A DNA stretch of 6,372 nt from NCBI GenBank assembly GCA_027457005.1, contig DAIDTV010000090.1, positions 1 to 6,372 of the forward strand. Direction: 5' to 3'. The notes under the pieces were generated by a model. It did no database searches and had not been told where the DNA came from. It saw only the letters and a list, made by a program, of their open reading frames with translations. Position 1 is the first letter of the stretch; each line of letters begins with the position of its first letter. The position numbers and the translations under genes are program-made. Shown here piece after piece: positions 1 through 6,372 of the stretch. Source of the DNA: Chloroflexota bacterium (GTDB lineage: Bacteria; Chloroflexota; Limnocylindria; Limnocylindrales; CSP1-4).

Positions 1-788
1 CCGCAGAAGACTGCCCACTGGACGAACCCCGCATCGTTGACGCAGCTGGAAACCTCGATGCCGATCGCCTCCTCGGTCTTGCTGAAGACGGCCTTCGAGC
101 CATTGCCGAAACCGAGGATGGACCCGCTGCTGTTGTTCCAGCGGTGGCCGCCACCCAGGCCATAGGTGTCCAGGACCACGGTGGCCACGGCCCAAGACGA
201 CCCGGACGCCGCGGCAACGGTCAGCGTTCCGCCGCCGTCGGTGCCCTCGACGTACTGGACGTTGTGACCGCTAAGGATGCCCGAGCAGGTCGGGCTGTAG
301 GTCTGCGTGATGATGTCGACCTGCCACACGCAGACGTTGTTCAGTCGCTCGGATATCAGGCCCAAGTTCAATACATACGATTGGTCGGTGAACTGCACTC
401 CATCGGCCTGTCCGTTGCTGCCCGTGAAGAACTCGTTGTCCTGGAGGCTGTACGCGCCCGAGCCGGCCTGGCTGTCGGTCACCGAGCCAGCCTGCTGGTC
501 GACGGGCTTCGCGCTGACCACGCTCATGGCGAAGGCGGCGGTGGATGTCTTGAAGCGCGCGCCGATGCCAGAGAGCAACTCGGGATGCGGGACGTGCGCC
601 GCGATGAATGCCGGGGACTCGCAGGCGACCTTGACCCAGGTGTGGTTCACATACCGGTAACAGCCCACGACGTTGGGTGGTGCCGGCACGAGCCGGCTGA
701 CGAACGGCGTTGCTGCCGCAGATGCGCCGATGTTGAGGAGTCCGGACCATGCGGCGGCGAGGACGATCGCCACGAAGATCCGACGCAT
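1..788 (-). CDS. Secreted six-cysteine protein of unknown family (partial, C-terminus off the window)
   Basis: The frame is open from an ATG at 788 to the window edge: 262 codons with no stop, so the C-terminus is missing. A strong ribosome site (AAGGGGG, 5 nt before the ATG) supports the start. Residues 1-25 form a signal peptide: MRRI, a hydrophobic core, then an Ala-Ser-Ala cleavage region, so the product is probably exported. The mature part is rich in Gly, Ser, Thr, Asn and aromatic residues, as in beta-sandwich extracellular domains. It carries six visible cysteines (43, 56, 153, 168, 249, 262), enough for three disulfides. A GCYRY...W.KV.C motif lies at residues 42-56. I do not recognise the family and see no catalytic motif. 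The gene starts 29 nt after the lipoprotein stop, so it is probably the third gene of that operon. It seems less extreme in GC than the regulator gene, with codons such as TAT, ATA and TTG. A lectin-like or cell-wall-binding role is only a guess. Confidence 0.8.
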   Translation of the reverse strand, partial: MRRIFVAIVLAAAWSGLLNIGASAAATPFVSRLVPAPPNVVGCYRYVNHTWVKVACESPAFIAAHVPHPELLSGIGARFKTSTAAFAMSVVSAKPVDQQAGSVTDSQAGSGAYSLQDNEFFTGSNGQADGVQFTDQSYVLNLGLISERLNNVCVWQVDIITQTYSPTCSGILSGHNVQYVEGTDGGGTLTVAAASGSSWAVATVVLDTYGLGGGHRWNNSSGSILGFGNGSKAVFSKTEEAIGIEVSSCVNDAGFVQWAVFC

Positions 789-817
789 GATGGCCCCCTT
801 TCTTCCTGATGATTGCC

Positions 818-1603
818 CTAGCTCGGCGCGCTCACGCTCAGCGACGGGTCGTTGATGTTGGTGATCTCGAGCTTGACGCTGGTGAGACCGGTGGCGGACA
901 GCATGCCGCTCATCTCGAGGGCGACGAGGTAGTTACCGTCGGTGGAAACCCAGATGTCGATCGTGGCCCCGGGCGCGATGGTAGGGTGGCCGGCCGGAAT
1001 GACGGTCGAGTGATCGGCCCGCAGGTGGATCGCCTGCACACCGTTCTTCGTCTCCACGCCGATGGTCTGCAGGGCTGAGAGCGGGGCGCCGGCCTTGGCC
1101 CGCGCGAGGAACGTGCCCGGGTCGAAGGCGCTGGTCATGGCCGACACGGCGGCGGCGGGAATGGCGTTCTTGACGAAGGTGCCCGTGCCCTCATCGATCC
1201 ACACGTCCGAGCCGACAACGACGATGCGCGTGGTCTTGCCGGCGCTGGTGGCCGTGAAGCTCTCAGCCAGGGCGGGCTTGCGGACCACGACGATGCTCTC
1301 CGTGCCCGGGTTCGTCCCGCCGGTGGTGGTGATGGAGACCTTGTACGAGCTGACATTTGACAGGGCGTTGGCCGCGTTGGACACGTCGCCGACACTGGGC
1401 AGCGGCACTACGCTCGCGGCCGCGCTCGCAGTCGGCACGGGCGGCGCGGCGGATGACTGGGACAGTGCGGCGGCCGAGGCCGGGGCCACCGCACTGGTGC
1501 CGGCTGCGGCCGGGGCCTTCGTCGCCGACGATCCCCCGCACGCCGCCAGGATGACGGTGATGCCCACGGCGAACGCCAGGGCGGGCGGGCGTGTTGGAAT
1601 CAC
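818..1603 (-). CDS. Secreted lipoprotein, LppX/LprG-like
   Basis: This 261-residue protein has a type II signal peptide. Its N-terminus is MIPTRPP, a hydrophobic stretch follows (residues 8-19), then a lipobox Leu-Ala-Ala-Cys with the lipidated Cys at 22, so the mature protein should be anchored to the outer face of the membrane. Residues 23-67 are a flexible Ala/Ser/Pro/Val linker. Residues 68-261 form a beta-rich domain with the pattern SSYKVSITTTGG, repeated VVV strands, GSDVWIDEG and IDIWVS near the end. This resembles the LppX/LprAFG or LolA-like lipid-carrier fold, judged by pattern only. The start is a GTG preceded by GGGAG at 4-nt spacing. It overlaps the stop of the 64-residue gene upstream by 4 nt (GTGA), implying translational coupling. 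Stop is TAG. The role may be binding of a lipid or other hydrophobic ligand. The lipoprotein call is firm; the fold is tentative. Confidence 0.87.
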   Translation of the reverse strand: MIPTRPPALAFAVGITVILAACGGSSATKAPAAAGTSAVAPASAAALSQSSAAPPVPTASAAASVVPLPSVGDVSNAANALSNVSSYKVSITTTGGTNPGTESIVVVRKPALAESFTATSAGKTTRIVVVGSDVWIDEGTGTFVKNAIPAAAVSAMTSAFDPGTFLARAKAGAPLSALQTIGVETKNGVQAIHLRADHSTVIPAGHPTIAPGATIDIWVSTDGNYLVALEMSGMLSATGLTSVKLEITNINDPSLSVSAPS

Positions 1604-1794
1604 TGGTCTCCCTTATGTGTCTCTGTGGTGGTGGGCTGAGACGCCTCGCCCTCGGCGGTGGCGCGGTCGGCGGCCGCCTCGATGAGCGCGAGGAACTCCA
1701 GCCAGCCGGCGAAGGGCACAGCCTCGCGGCCAGGGAGGCGGACTTCGCCGCGCAGGCCGGCCTCCGTGTTGCGCACCTCAACCACCAGCTGCAC
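1600..1794 (-). CDS. Small hypothetical protein (64 aa), first gene of the lipoprotein operon
   Basis: The 64-residue product starts with GTG and has no signal peptide or membrane segment, so it is probably cytoplasmic. Residues 1-30 alternate hydrophobic and polar residues as in a beta-hairpin (MQLVVEVRN, then GEVRLPG). Residues 31-45 look like an amphipathic helix (WLEFLALIEAAAD). The tail is polar and Thr-rich. I do not recognise a characterised family. Two things argue that it is real: a good ribosome site (GGGAG, 5 nt before the GTG), and a 4-nt stop-start overlap with the lipoprotein gene. An AT-rich promoter-like patch lies just upstream. The long plus-strand frame covering this stretch shows no such signals. 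Function unknown. Confidence 0.6.
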   Translation of the reverse strand: MQLVVEVRNTEAGLRGEVRLPGREAVPFAGWLEFLALIEAAADRATAEGEASQPTTTETHKGDQ

Positions 1795-1812
1795 CCGCGC
1801 TCCCTCGAAGTG

Positions 1813-1841
1813 GATATATGCTGTCGAGGGTACGGACCGAA
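1813..1841 (-). promoter_or_regulatory. Weak candidate promoter of the lipoprotein operon
   Basis: On the minus strand TTCGGT (1836-1841) and TATATC (1813-1818) are separated by 17 nt, in the only AT-rich patch before the GTG at 1794. Both boxes match the sigma-70 consensus only partly. A start near 1806 would leave a leader just long enough for the ribosome site. Confidence 0.3.
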
Positions 1842-1853
1842 CGCTTCGAGCGC

Positions 1854-1889
1854 CCTAGGGAAATGCCTAGTCTTTTCCCTAGGTTTTTT
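1854..1889. promoter_or_regulatory. Triple CCTAG element with 10-bp inverted repeat and T-tract
   Basis: CCTAGG (1854-1859), CCTAGT (1866-1871) and CCTAGG (1878-1883) start exactly 12 bp apart. The outer copies extend to a perfect inverted repeat, CCTAGGGAAA (1854-1863) and TTTCCCTAGG (1874-1883), around a 10-nt loop, followed by six T (1884-1889). On the plus strand this has the form of an intrinsic terminator, yet no plus-strand gene ends here. On the minus strand there is no U-tract after the stem. It lies between the regulator stop (1935) and the small-gene start (1794), just upstream of the candidate promoter. An operator for the downstream operon is therefore as plausible as a terminator for antisense transcription. 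Confidence 0.5.
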
Positions 1890-1934
1890 CCCCCCCGACG
1901 GCCCCGAATGCGCAGCGGACTCGGAGCGCCGGGT

Positions 1935-3425
1935 TCAGCCTCGCGGAGGCGACGGGCGCCCGGGCGGCGCAAGGCGGCCGGCCAGCTCGGCCCGCGTTGC
2001 CACCCCGAGCTTGGCGAACACGTGCCCCAGGTGGTACTCAACACCCTTGGTGCTGAGCACCAGGCGTTCGGCCACCTGGCGGTTGGTGAGCCCGGTCGCC
2101 ACGAGGGTCGCCACCGCCTGTTCCTGCGGGCTGAGGAGCGACCGAACGTCACGGCGAGGCCCGCTGGGGGCCAGCCCACAGGCGGCCAGCTCCCGCTCGG
2201 CGCGCTCCAGGAACGGCGCCGCCCCCAGCGCGGCGAGCAGGTCCCGGCCCATGACGAGCTGCTCGGCGGCGGCCCGGCGGCGGCCTGCCCGTCGCAACAC
2301 GGCGCCGTAGTCGAGGTGGAGCAGAGCGAGGTCGAGAGCGCCGACCTCGTGCCCGGCGGCGAGGCCCAGCGCCTTCTCGAAAGCGGCCTCGCCCTCCTCC
2401 GGCCGCCCCCCGGCGGTGGCCCACAGCGCCCGGATGCGGGTCGCGCTCACCCATGTCGTGGTGTCGCCCTGGTTCCCCACCCGTTCCTCGACCTCGTCGA
2501 GCACGGCGGCCGCCTCGGCGGGCCGGTGGGTGGCCGTCAGGGCCTCAGCCCGCAGGAGCGCCCAGGGCTGGATGCCCGGCAGGTCCTTCCCGTAGGGGAT
2601 GTCGAGGGCCAGTATGTCATCGGTCGCGACCAGTATCCCTGCCCAGTCGCTCCGGGCCTGTGCCAGGCGGGCCCGGGCAGTGGTCACCCAGAGGTGGTTG
2701 GCCGGGCCGCCGCCGGGCCGCCGGGCCGCCGCTCCGCCGGCGGCGAGGTGGGCTTCGGCGCGAGCCCAGTCTCCCCGACCGGCCGCGGGGAGGGCGGCCA
2801 CGGCATGTGCCAGGGCCAGGGTCCACGCCTCCCCGGCATCGGTACCCAGCGAAATAGCGAGCCCGGCGTGCACGGTGGCCTCGTCCCAGCGTCCAAGACG
2901 GTACTCGGCCTGGGCCCAGTAGATGAGGATGACGATCCGCATCGTCATCGGACCAAACCGGCGGGCCGCCTCGTCCGCGAGGGACAAGTCCGCGACTGCG
3001 GCGCCGAGCTCGCCTGACCAAAGGTGCAGGACCCCCCGGCCGCCCAGCGCCCCTAGCGCGCCTCGGTCGAGGGAATCAGGAGCCGGCTCTCCCATCGCCG
3101 CGATGCCCTCGGCGAAACGGCCCATCTCCCCGAAGCCGAAAGCCTCGATCAACTTGGCCATATCCCGGTTCGACTGAGGCACCTGTCCATTCAGCGCACG
3201 CCGGACCCAGGTGAGGGCATCAAGGGCCCGCCCCTCATTGGCGGCAACCCTGGCCAGCTGAGTGGCGGTCTTGGCTGCCGCCTCGCCGTCCGCGGGGCCT
3301 GCTGCCGCCCACGCCCGCGCGAAGGAGCGGACCCCGGCCTCCGGATCCCCGGTAACCGACGAGATCAGGCCAAGCACATAGTGGCGCTGGGCGCAGTCCC
3401 CGCATGCCTCGACCCGCCCCCGCAT
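1935..3425 (-). CDS. LuxR-family (LAL) regulator, C-terminal half with HTH (split gene)
   Basis: The 496-residue frame begins inside the coding region of a LAL regulator rather than at a natural start. The ATG at 3425 touches the 3' foot of a hairpin, with GGGG directly against it and no properly spaced ribosome site. Residues 1-420 are Ala/Leu/Arg-rich helical repeats of the TPR-like kind typical of the sensor/scaffold part of LAL proteins. Residues about 431-485 are a LuxR/GerE helix-turn-helix: LSPQEQAVATLV, GLTNRQVAERL, STKGVEYHLGHVFAKLGV. The KGVEYHL and KLGV elements are the DNA-recognition signature. The frame open upstream of the ATG reads GDTPAALGMRGRV, which fits the normal linker of such proteins. 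This is therefore the 3' part of the gene starting at 4657, now in the -1 frame. It could bind DNA but lacks its own ATPase. Confidence 0.8.
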   Translation of the reverse strand: MRGRVEACGDCAQRHYVLGLISSVTGDPEAGVRSFARAWAAAGPADGEAAAKTATQLARVAANEGRALDALTWVRRALNGQVPQSNRDMAKLIEAFGFGEMGRFAEGIAAMGEPAPDSLDRGALGALGGRGVLHLWSGELGAAVADLSLADEAARRFGPMTMRIVILIYWAQAEYRLGRWDEATVHAGLAISLGTDAGEAWTLALAHAVAALPAAGRGDWARAEAHLAAGGAAARRPGGGPANHLWVTTARARLAQARSDWAGILVATDDILALDIPYGKDLPGIQPWALLRAEALTATHRPAEAAAVLDEVEERVGNQGDTTTWVSATRIRALWATAGGRPEEGEAAFEKALGLAAGHEVGALDLALLHLDYGAVLRRAGRRRAAAEQLVMGRDLLAALGAAPFLERAERELAACGLAPSGPRRDVRSLLSPQEQAVATLVATGLTNRQVAERLVLSTKGVEYHLGHVFAKLGVATRAELAGRLAPPGRPSPPRG

Positions 3426-4657
3426 CCCCAGAGCGGCCGGGGTGTCACCGGCCGCTCTGGGGCTTCGGGACCGGGGGCGACGCGAGCAGCATTGAGGTAG
3501 GCATCGGCGGCCGCCTCCCAGGATCCCCGGCCGGCCTGCTCGGCGGCGAAGCCGGCCAGCTCGGCCGCCAGAACGGGGTCGTCACCGAGGCACGCGAGCG
3601 CCCGGTGGCGTAGCGCCTCGGCCGTGCTGCGGGCCCGCCCCGCGGCGGCGGCGTGCAGCGCGGCCCGCCGGCCCGGGGCCAGGTCGTGATAGATGGCGGC
3701 GTGCACCAGGGGGTGCGGGAAGTGCAGCTCACCGCCGGGTAGCGGCGCCTCCAGCAGGCCCACGGTCGCCGCTTCGTCGAGCGCGGCGGAGGGATCCCCG
3801 CTGGCGGCGAGTGCGACGGCATCAGCCAGCGAAGAGCGCATGCCCAGCACCGCTGCTGCAGCTACAAGGGCCCGCGTCGGCGGGCTGCAGTGGGCGAGCC
3901 GTCCAAGCGCCAAGGCGGCGAACGAGGCCGGCGCGGGCAATGGCCCGCTCCCCGTGGCCGACCACACTCCGGGGTCCAGCTCGGTGAGCAGCGCCCGGGC
4001 GTGGAGGGGGTTGCCACCGGTGTGGGCCCGCAGGCGGCGAGCCGCCCCGAGCGGAAATCCCGGGTGGCCCGTCGCTTCGGCGAGAACCCGCAGGTCCGCC
4101 TCGCCGAGACCCACCACAGAAAGCGAGACCACGCTCTCACCGGAAAGGAAGCGGCCCACTCCGGCCGGCAAGGTGCCGAGGTCCTCGTCGCGGGCGATGA
4201 AGACTGCCAGTACCGGCTCGTTCACCAGCCGGCGCAGGGCGAAGGCGAGGGCCCGGAGGGAGGGGCTATCGCCCCACGGGGCGTCGTCGACCACCACTGC
4301 CAACGGTCCCCGGGCGGACTGGGCGGCCAGCCACTCCAGCAACTCCGCTCCTGCCACGAGATGATCGGCCCCGCGGCTTCCCGCCGGCGAAGGGAGTCCC
4401 GTCGCGGCGGCCCGGCTGAGCTGATCGATGACCCCGAAGCTGAGCAGCGACTCGGCCTCGTCGCCGATCGCCCAGAGCGCCTGCGCCCTCGGGTGGGACG
4501 CCAGAAACCGCCGCATCAGCGCGGTCTTGCCGATCCCTGCCGGACCGCGCACCAGCACCACCGTCGGTCGTCCCGACGCCGCCTCCGCGAAGGCGGCGTC
4601 GAGCAACCCGAGCTCGGCCCCTCGACCGACGAAGCCTGCGTCGACGAGTGCCACCAT
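3365..4657 (-). CDS. LuxR-family (LAL) regulator, N-terminal ATPase half (split gene)
   Basis: From an ATG at 4657 the frame gives 430 residues. It opens with FVGRGAELGLLDAAF, the usual N-terminus of LAL (MalT-like STAND) ATPases. Walker A is GPAGIGKT at 38-45 and Walker B is LAVVVDDAPW at 119-128. The NB-ARC-like helical regions follow through about residue 400 (HTGGNPL and HPLVHAAIYHDL motifs). The last 35 or so residues are a frameshifted tail, ending 61 nt inside the downstream half. Together the halves give about 900 residues, the normal size of an intact family member. GGAGG lies only 1 nt before this ATG and 4 nt before a GTG at 4654, so either may be the start. A longer frame to 4873 is possible but would cover the divergent promoter region and adds no family sequence. 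Intact LAL proteins hydrolyse ATP and activate transcription; this half alone lacks a DNA-binding domain. Confidence 0.82.
   Translation of the reverse strand: MVALVDAGFVGRGAELGLLDAAFAEAASGRPTVVLVRGPAGIGKTALMRRFLASHPRAQALWAIGDEAESLLSFGVIDQLSRAAATGLPSPAGSRGADHLVAGAELLEWLAAQSARGPLAVVVDDAPWGDSPSLRALAFALRRLVNEPVLAVFIARDEDLGTLPAGVGRFLSGESVVSLSVVGLGEADLRVLAEATGHPGFPLGAARRLRAHTGGNPLHARALLTELDPGVWSATGSGPLPAPASFAALALGRLAHCSPPTRALVAAAAVLGMRSSLADAVALAASGDPSAALDEAATVGLLEAPLPGGELHFPHPLVHAAIYHDLAPGRRAALHAAAAGRARSTAEALRHRALACLGDDPVLAAELAGFAAEQAGRGSWEAAADAYLNAARVAPGPEAPERPVTPRPLWGCGGGSRHAGTAPSATMCLA
3426..3462 (-). repeat. Perfect 15-bp inverted repeat (hairpin) at the regulator break
   Basis: CCCCAGAGCGGCCGG (3426-3440) and its exact reverse complement (3448-3462) flank a 7-nt loop. 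The stem is very GC-rich. It lies inside the frame overlap of the two regulator halves, immediately before the internal ATG. No U-tract follows on either strand, so it is not a typical intrinsic terminator. Confidence 0.85.
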
Positions 4658-4835
4658 GCCTCCGGACGCCGACAGCCCACGACCGACGCCGGCCGCGGGG
4701 GCCGGCCAAGACCACCGAACGAATGCTAGACCGAACAGCCGGTGGTCAGCGGGACCTATCTGAACGTTATCGCACTGACCCGGCCCTGGATCGACACGGC
4801 CGCCTTCTGAGACTGTACAGCCTGCGCCGTCCCCC

Positions 4836-4893
4836 GCATGGACCATGCCGGTTGCACGTATCCAGTGGTACATGTGACATAGCGTCCATGGAC
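4836..4893. promoter_or_regulatory. Candidate operator repeats at the RHH-like gene promoter
   Basis: GCATGG-A-CCATGC (4836-4848) is a perfect inverted repeat just upstream of the -35 box. GTCCATGGAC (4884-4893) is a perfect 10-bp palindrome centred on the start codon. Both contain CATGGACC, at 4837 and 4887, exactly 50 bp apart, so on the same helix face. A further perfect palindrome, CTGTACAG, lies at 4813-4820. This would suit autoregulation by the downstream DNA-binding-like protein, which is an inference. Confidence 0.35.
4852..4880 (+). promoter_or_regulatory. Candidate promoter giving a leaderless transcript
   Basis: TTGCAC (4852-4857) and TGACAT (4875-4880) are separated by 17 nt. 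The -10 box matches TATAAT at 4 of 6 positions and the -35 shares the TTG core. A transcript starting 7-8 nt after the -10 box would begin on or beside the A of the ATG at 4888. No ribosome site precedes that ATG, so leaderless initiation fits. The rest of the 230-bp divergent interval (4658-4887) also holds only weak minus-strand promoter-like patches for the regulator. Confidence 0.4.
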
Positions 4894-5492
4894 CTGGCCG
4901 ACATCGGCCGCTATCGCCGCAGATTCATCGTCGAGTTCGGGCCCGAGGACTCCGGCCTGATCGACCGCATGGGCCTAGTCCACCGCACCAAGCGGGCGGC
5001 CATCATCGCGGGCCTGCGGCTCTTGGAGTCGGGAGAGCTGGAGCGCCTGCGGACACAGGTGGCCGAGCTGGAGGCGGATCTCGCGACGACGAAGGCCGCA
5101 GGTACCGCGGCGAAGCCAGCCGCCGCGACCACGGCGAAGCAGGACAAGGCCAAGGCCGACCTCGCGGCCGAACGCACGGCGCATCGCCGCACGCAGCGGG
5201 CGCTCGATAAGGCGCAGGCGGCCCTGAGAGGTGCCAAGGCGGCGCTGGCCCACGCCAAGACGGAGGCGGGCACTCTGCGCGCCGAGCGCGACCGCCTGGC
5301 CGGTCTCCTGCCCCATGCTGCCTACTGCCGCTATTGCGACAAGCTCGTGCCCGAGGGCGAGTGGGCCGAACAGGCGACGGCCGAGGGCGTCGACGTGTAC
5401 CACAAGCCTCACGGCTACCGCGAAAGGCGCGGCGTCATCGGGCGTCCCACCACCCCCCTCTTCCAGCGGCACGCACCCGGGCAGGGCACCCG

Positions 5493-5496
<4 letters not shown>
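4888..5496 (+). CDS. Ribbon-helix-helix-like, coiled-coil, zinc-site protein of unknown family
   Basis: The 202-residue product shows three parts. Residues 10-47 (RRRFIVEFGPEDSGLIDRM, then TKRAAIIAGLRLLESG) resemble a ribbon-helix-helix DNA-binding domain: a basic strand, then two helices with the TKRAAI signature. Residues 48-140 are a long charged Ala/Lys/Glu/Leu coiled coil, broken by an Ala/Pro/Thr linker near 70-85. Residues 147-175 hold CRYC and, 21 residues later, HKPH, a probable C2H2 zinc site. The C-terminus is basic. I do not recognise the family. The ATG at 4888 was chosen because it begins the conserved-looking N-terminus and fits a leaderless promoter; an earlier ATG at 4648 adds low-quality sequence across the promoter region. 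The stop overlaps the next ORF's start (ATGA). Its position beside a recombinase remnant suggests element cargo, for instance a regulator or partition-like protein. Confidence 0.78.
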
Positions 5497-5847
<351 letters not shown>

Positions 5848-5875
5848 CCGGGTCACGCGGCGTTGCCGCCACGCG

Positions 5876-5905
5876 ATTATCGGCTGCCCGGCCACCGGGC
5901 GTCAA
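5876..5905 (-). promoter_or_regulatory. Promoter of tRNA-Val
   Basis: On the minus strand TTGACG (5900-5905, 5 of 6 to consensus) and GATAAT (5876-5881, 5 of 6) are 18 nt apart. Transcription would start about 20 nt before the mature tRNA 5' end at 5847. This is the best consensus promoter in the window. Confidence 0.7.
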
Positions 5906-5935
5906 CGCGGACGGGCGGGCCCGTGGACGAGCGGG

Positions 5936-5962
5936 CCGGCGCCGTGCCCGGTGAGGCGCCGG
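5936..5962 (-). terminator. GC-rich hairpin after yggU, possible terminator without U-tract
   Basis: CCGGCGCC (5936-5943) and GGCGCCGG (5955-5962) form an 8-bp perfect stem with an 11-nt loop, 13 nt past the yggU stop. No U-run follows, so termination is uncertain. Confidence 0.25.
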
Positions 5963-5975
5963 GGCTGCCGCCGGG

Positions 5976-6257
5976 CTACTGCCCCTGGCGTCGCGCCAGC
6001 CGGGCCTGAACCTCTTCAGGCGTCAGCCCCTCGACCTCCACGAGCTTGCGGCGGGCCTGGGCTCCCGCGACGAGCCGGAGCGCCGAACGGGGGAGGTCGA
6101 GGGAGTCGGCCAGCAGGCGCAGCAGCGCCTCGTTGGCCGCCCCATCCACGGGCGCTGCGCGCACCCGTGCCCGGAGCTCGCTGTCGGCCCCGGGCGGATC
6201 CAGGCGATCCAGGCCGGCACGAGGCGTGAGCCGGATCGCGATTCGAGCCGACGGCAC
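5976..6257 (-). CDS. yggU: YggU / DUF167 family protein
   Basis: The 93-residue product matches the small DUF167 (UPF0235/YggU) family in length and pattern. It has an N-terminal IAIRLTPRAG strand, then LRARVRAAPVDGAANEALLRLLA, where the A-P-V-D-G-A-A-N motif is the family hallmark, then VAGAQARRKLVEVEGL. It is a small cytoplasmic alpha/beta protein of unknown biochemical role. The start is a GTG with GAGGGA 6 nt upstream. The gene lies 30 nt after the end of yggT on the same strand, a widely conserved pairing that supports co-transcription. The stop is TAG, followed by a GC-rich hairpin and the tRNA-Val promoter. Confidence 0.9.
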   Translation of the reverse strand: MPSARIAIRLTPRAGLDRLDPPGADSELRARVRAAPVDGAANEALLRLLADSLDLPRSALRLVAGAQARRKLVEVEGLTPEEVQARLARRQGQ

Positions 6258-6287
6258 GACCGGTCCCTCGCAGCCGCCGGCGGTCGA

Positions 6288-6372
6288 TCAGCCGATCTTC
6301 AGCGCGGCCGCGAGCACCGACAGCAGCAGGAACGCGACGATCGGCGAGAAGTCGATCATCCCGGTCGAAGGC
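6288..6372 (-). CDS. yggT: YggT family membrane protein (C-terminal fragment, start off the window)
   Basis: The last 27 codons of a gene entering from the right edge read PSTGMIDFSPIVAFLLLSVL, then AAALKIG and TGA. The G-x-x-D-x-S-P-I-V motif before a hydrophobic helix is the C-terminal signature of the YggT family, small integral membrane proteins often encoded near division genes and next to yggU. Only the final transmembrane helix is visible. Placement 30 nt before yggU agrees with the family context. Confidence 0.7.
   Translation of the reverse strand, partial: PSTGMIDFSPIVAFLLLSVLAAALKIG

Noticed and set aside
144..809. 221-residue plus-strand frame at the left end
   Set aside because: The minus strand has an uninterrupted frame with a signal peptide, ribosome site and plausible folded-domain composition. 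The plus frame is its shadow.
2700..2750. Short GGGCCGCC tandem repeats
   Set aside because: These are ordinary Gly/Ala/Arg codon runs in GC-rich coding sequence, with no regular unit.
1818..3017. Long 399-residue plus-strand frame
   Set aside because: It lies opposite the regulator coding sequence, is low in protein-like pattern, and arises from third-position GC bias in the true minus-strand gene.
3426..3480. Programmed -1 frameshift joining the regulator halves
   Set aside because: The direction is correct and a hairpin is present, but no X-XXY-YYZ slippery heptamer lies upstream in the right frame, and about 15-20 linker residues appear missing.
3890..4729. 279-residue plus-strand frame opposite the ATPase half
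   Set aside because: It is rich in Arg/Gly/Pro with no domain pattern, and the opposite strand has clear Walker motifs.
4658..4873. 72-residue N-terminal extension of the regulator from ATG 4873
   Set aside because: It lacks family sequence and would overlap the divergent promoter. The conserved domain begins at FVGR shortly after the ATG at 4657.

Overview
This is a high-GC window with frequent GTG starts, an alanine-rich lipoprotein, a large LuxR-family (LAL-type) ATPase regulator, and a yggT-yggU pair next to a tRNA gene. That suggests a soil actinobacterium or a high-GC relative such as Chloroflexota or Dormibacterota. I cannot fix the lineage from sequence alone.

Left part (1-1794, all minus strand): a compact, probably co-transcribed set. 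Transcription order is a 64-residue hypothetical protein, then a secreted lipoprotein of LppX/LprG-like appearance, then a secreted six-cysteine protein of unknown family that runs off the left edge. The first two genes overlap by 4 nt (GTGA) and the third starts 29 nt after the second. Upstream of this set (about 1854-1889) lies a striking intergenic element: three CCTAG cores exactly 12 bp apart, the outer two forming a perfect 10-bp inverted repeat, followed by six T.

Middle (1935-4657, minus strand): one LAL-type transcriptional activator gene, broken into two overlapping frames. The upstream frame holds the ATPase with Walker A and B motifs. The downstream frame holds the helical repeat region and the C-terminal LuxR helix-turn-helix. 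The break coincides with a perfect 15-bp stem, 7-nt loop hairpin (3426-3462). About 15-20 residues of the expected linker appear to be missing, so this is either a deletion with frameshift or an assembly error at the hairpin.

Right of the middle (4658-5814): a divergent intergenic region leads into a plus-strand gene for a ribbon-helix-helix-like, coiled-coil, zinc-site protein. Its promoter is placed for a leaderless transcript. A start-stop-overlapping small membrane ORF follows, which runs out of frame into a 3' remnant of a large serine recombinase gene. That remnant abuts and overlaps the 3' end of tRNA-Val(CAC), the expected layout for the end of a decayed integrative element that used this tRNA as its attachment site.

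Right edge (5774-6372, minus strand): chromosomal backbone. It holds tRNA-Val with a near-consensus promoter, yggU (DUF167), and the C-terminal end of yggT.
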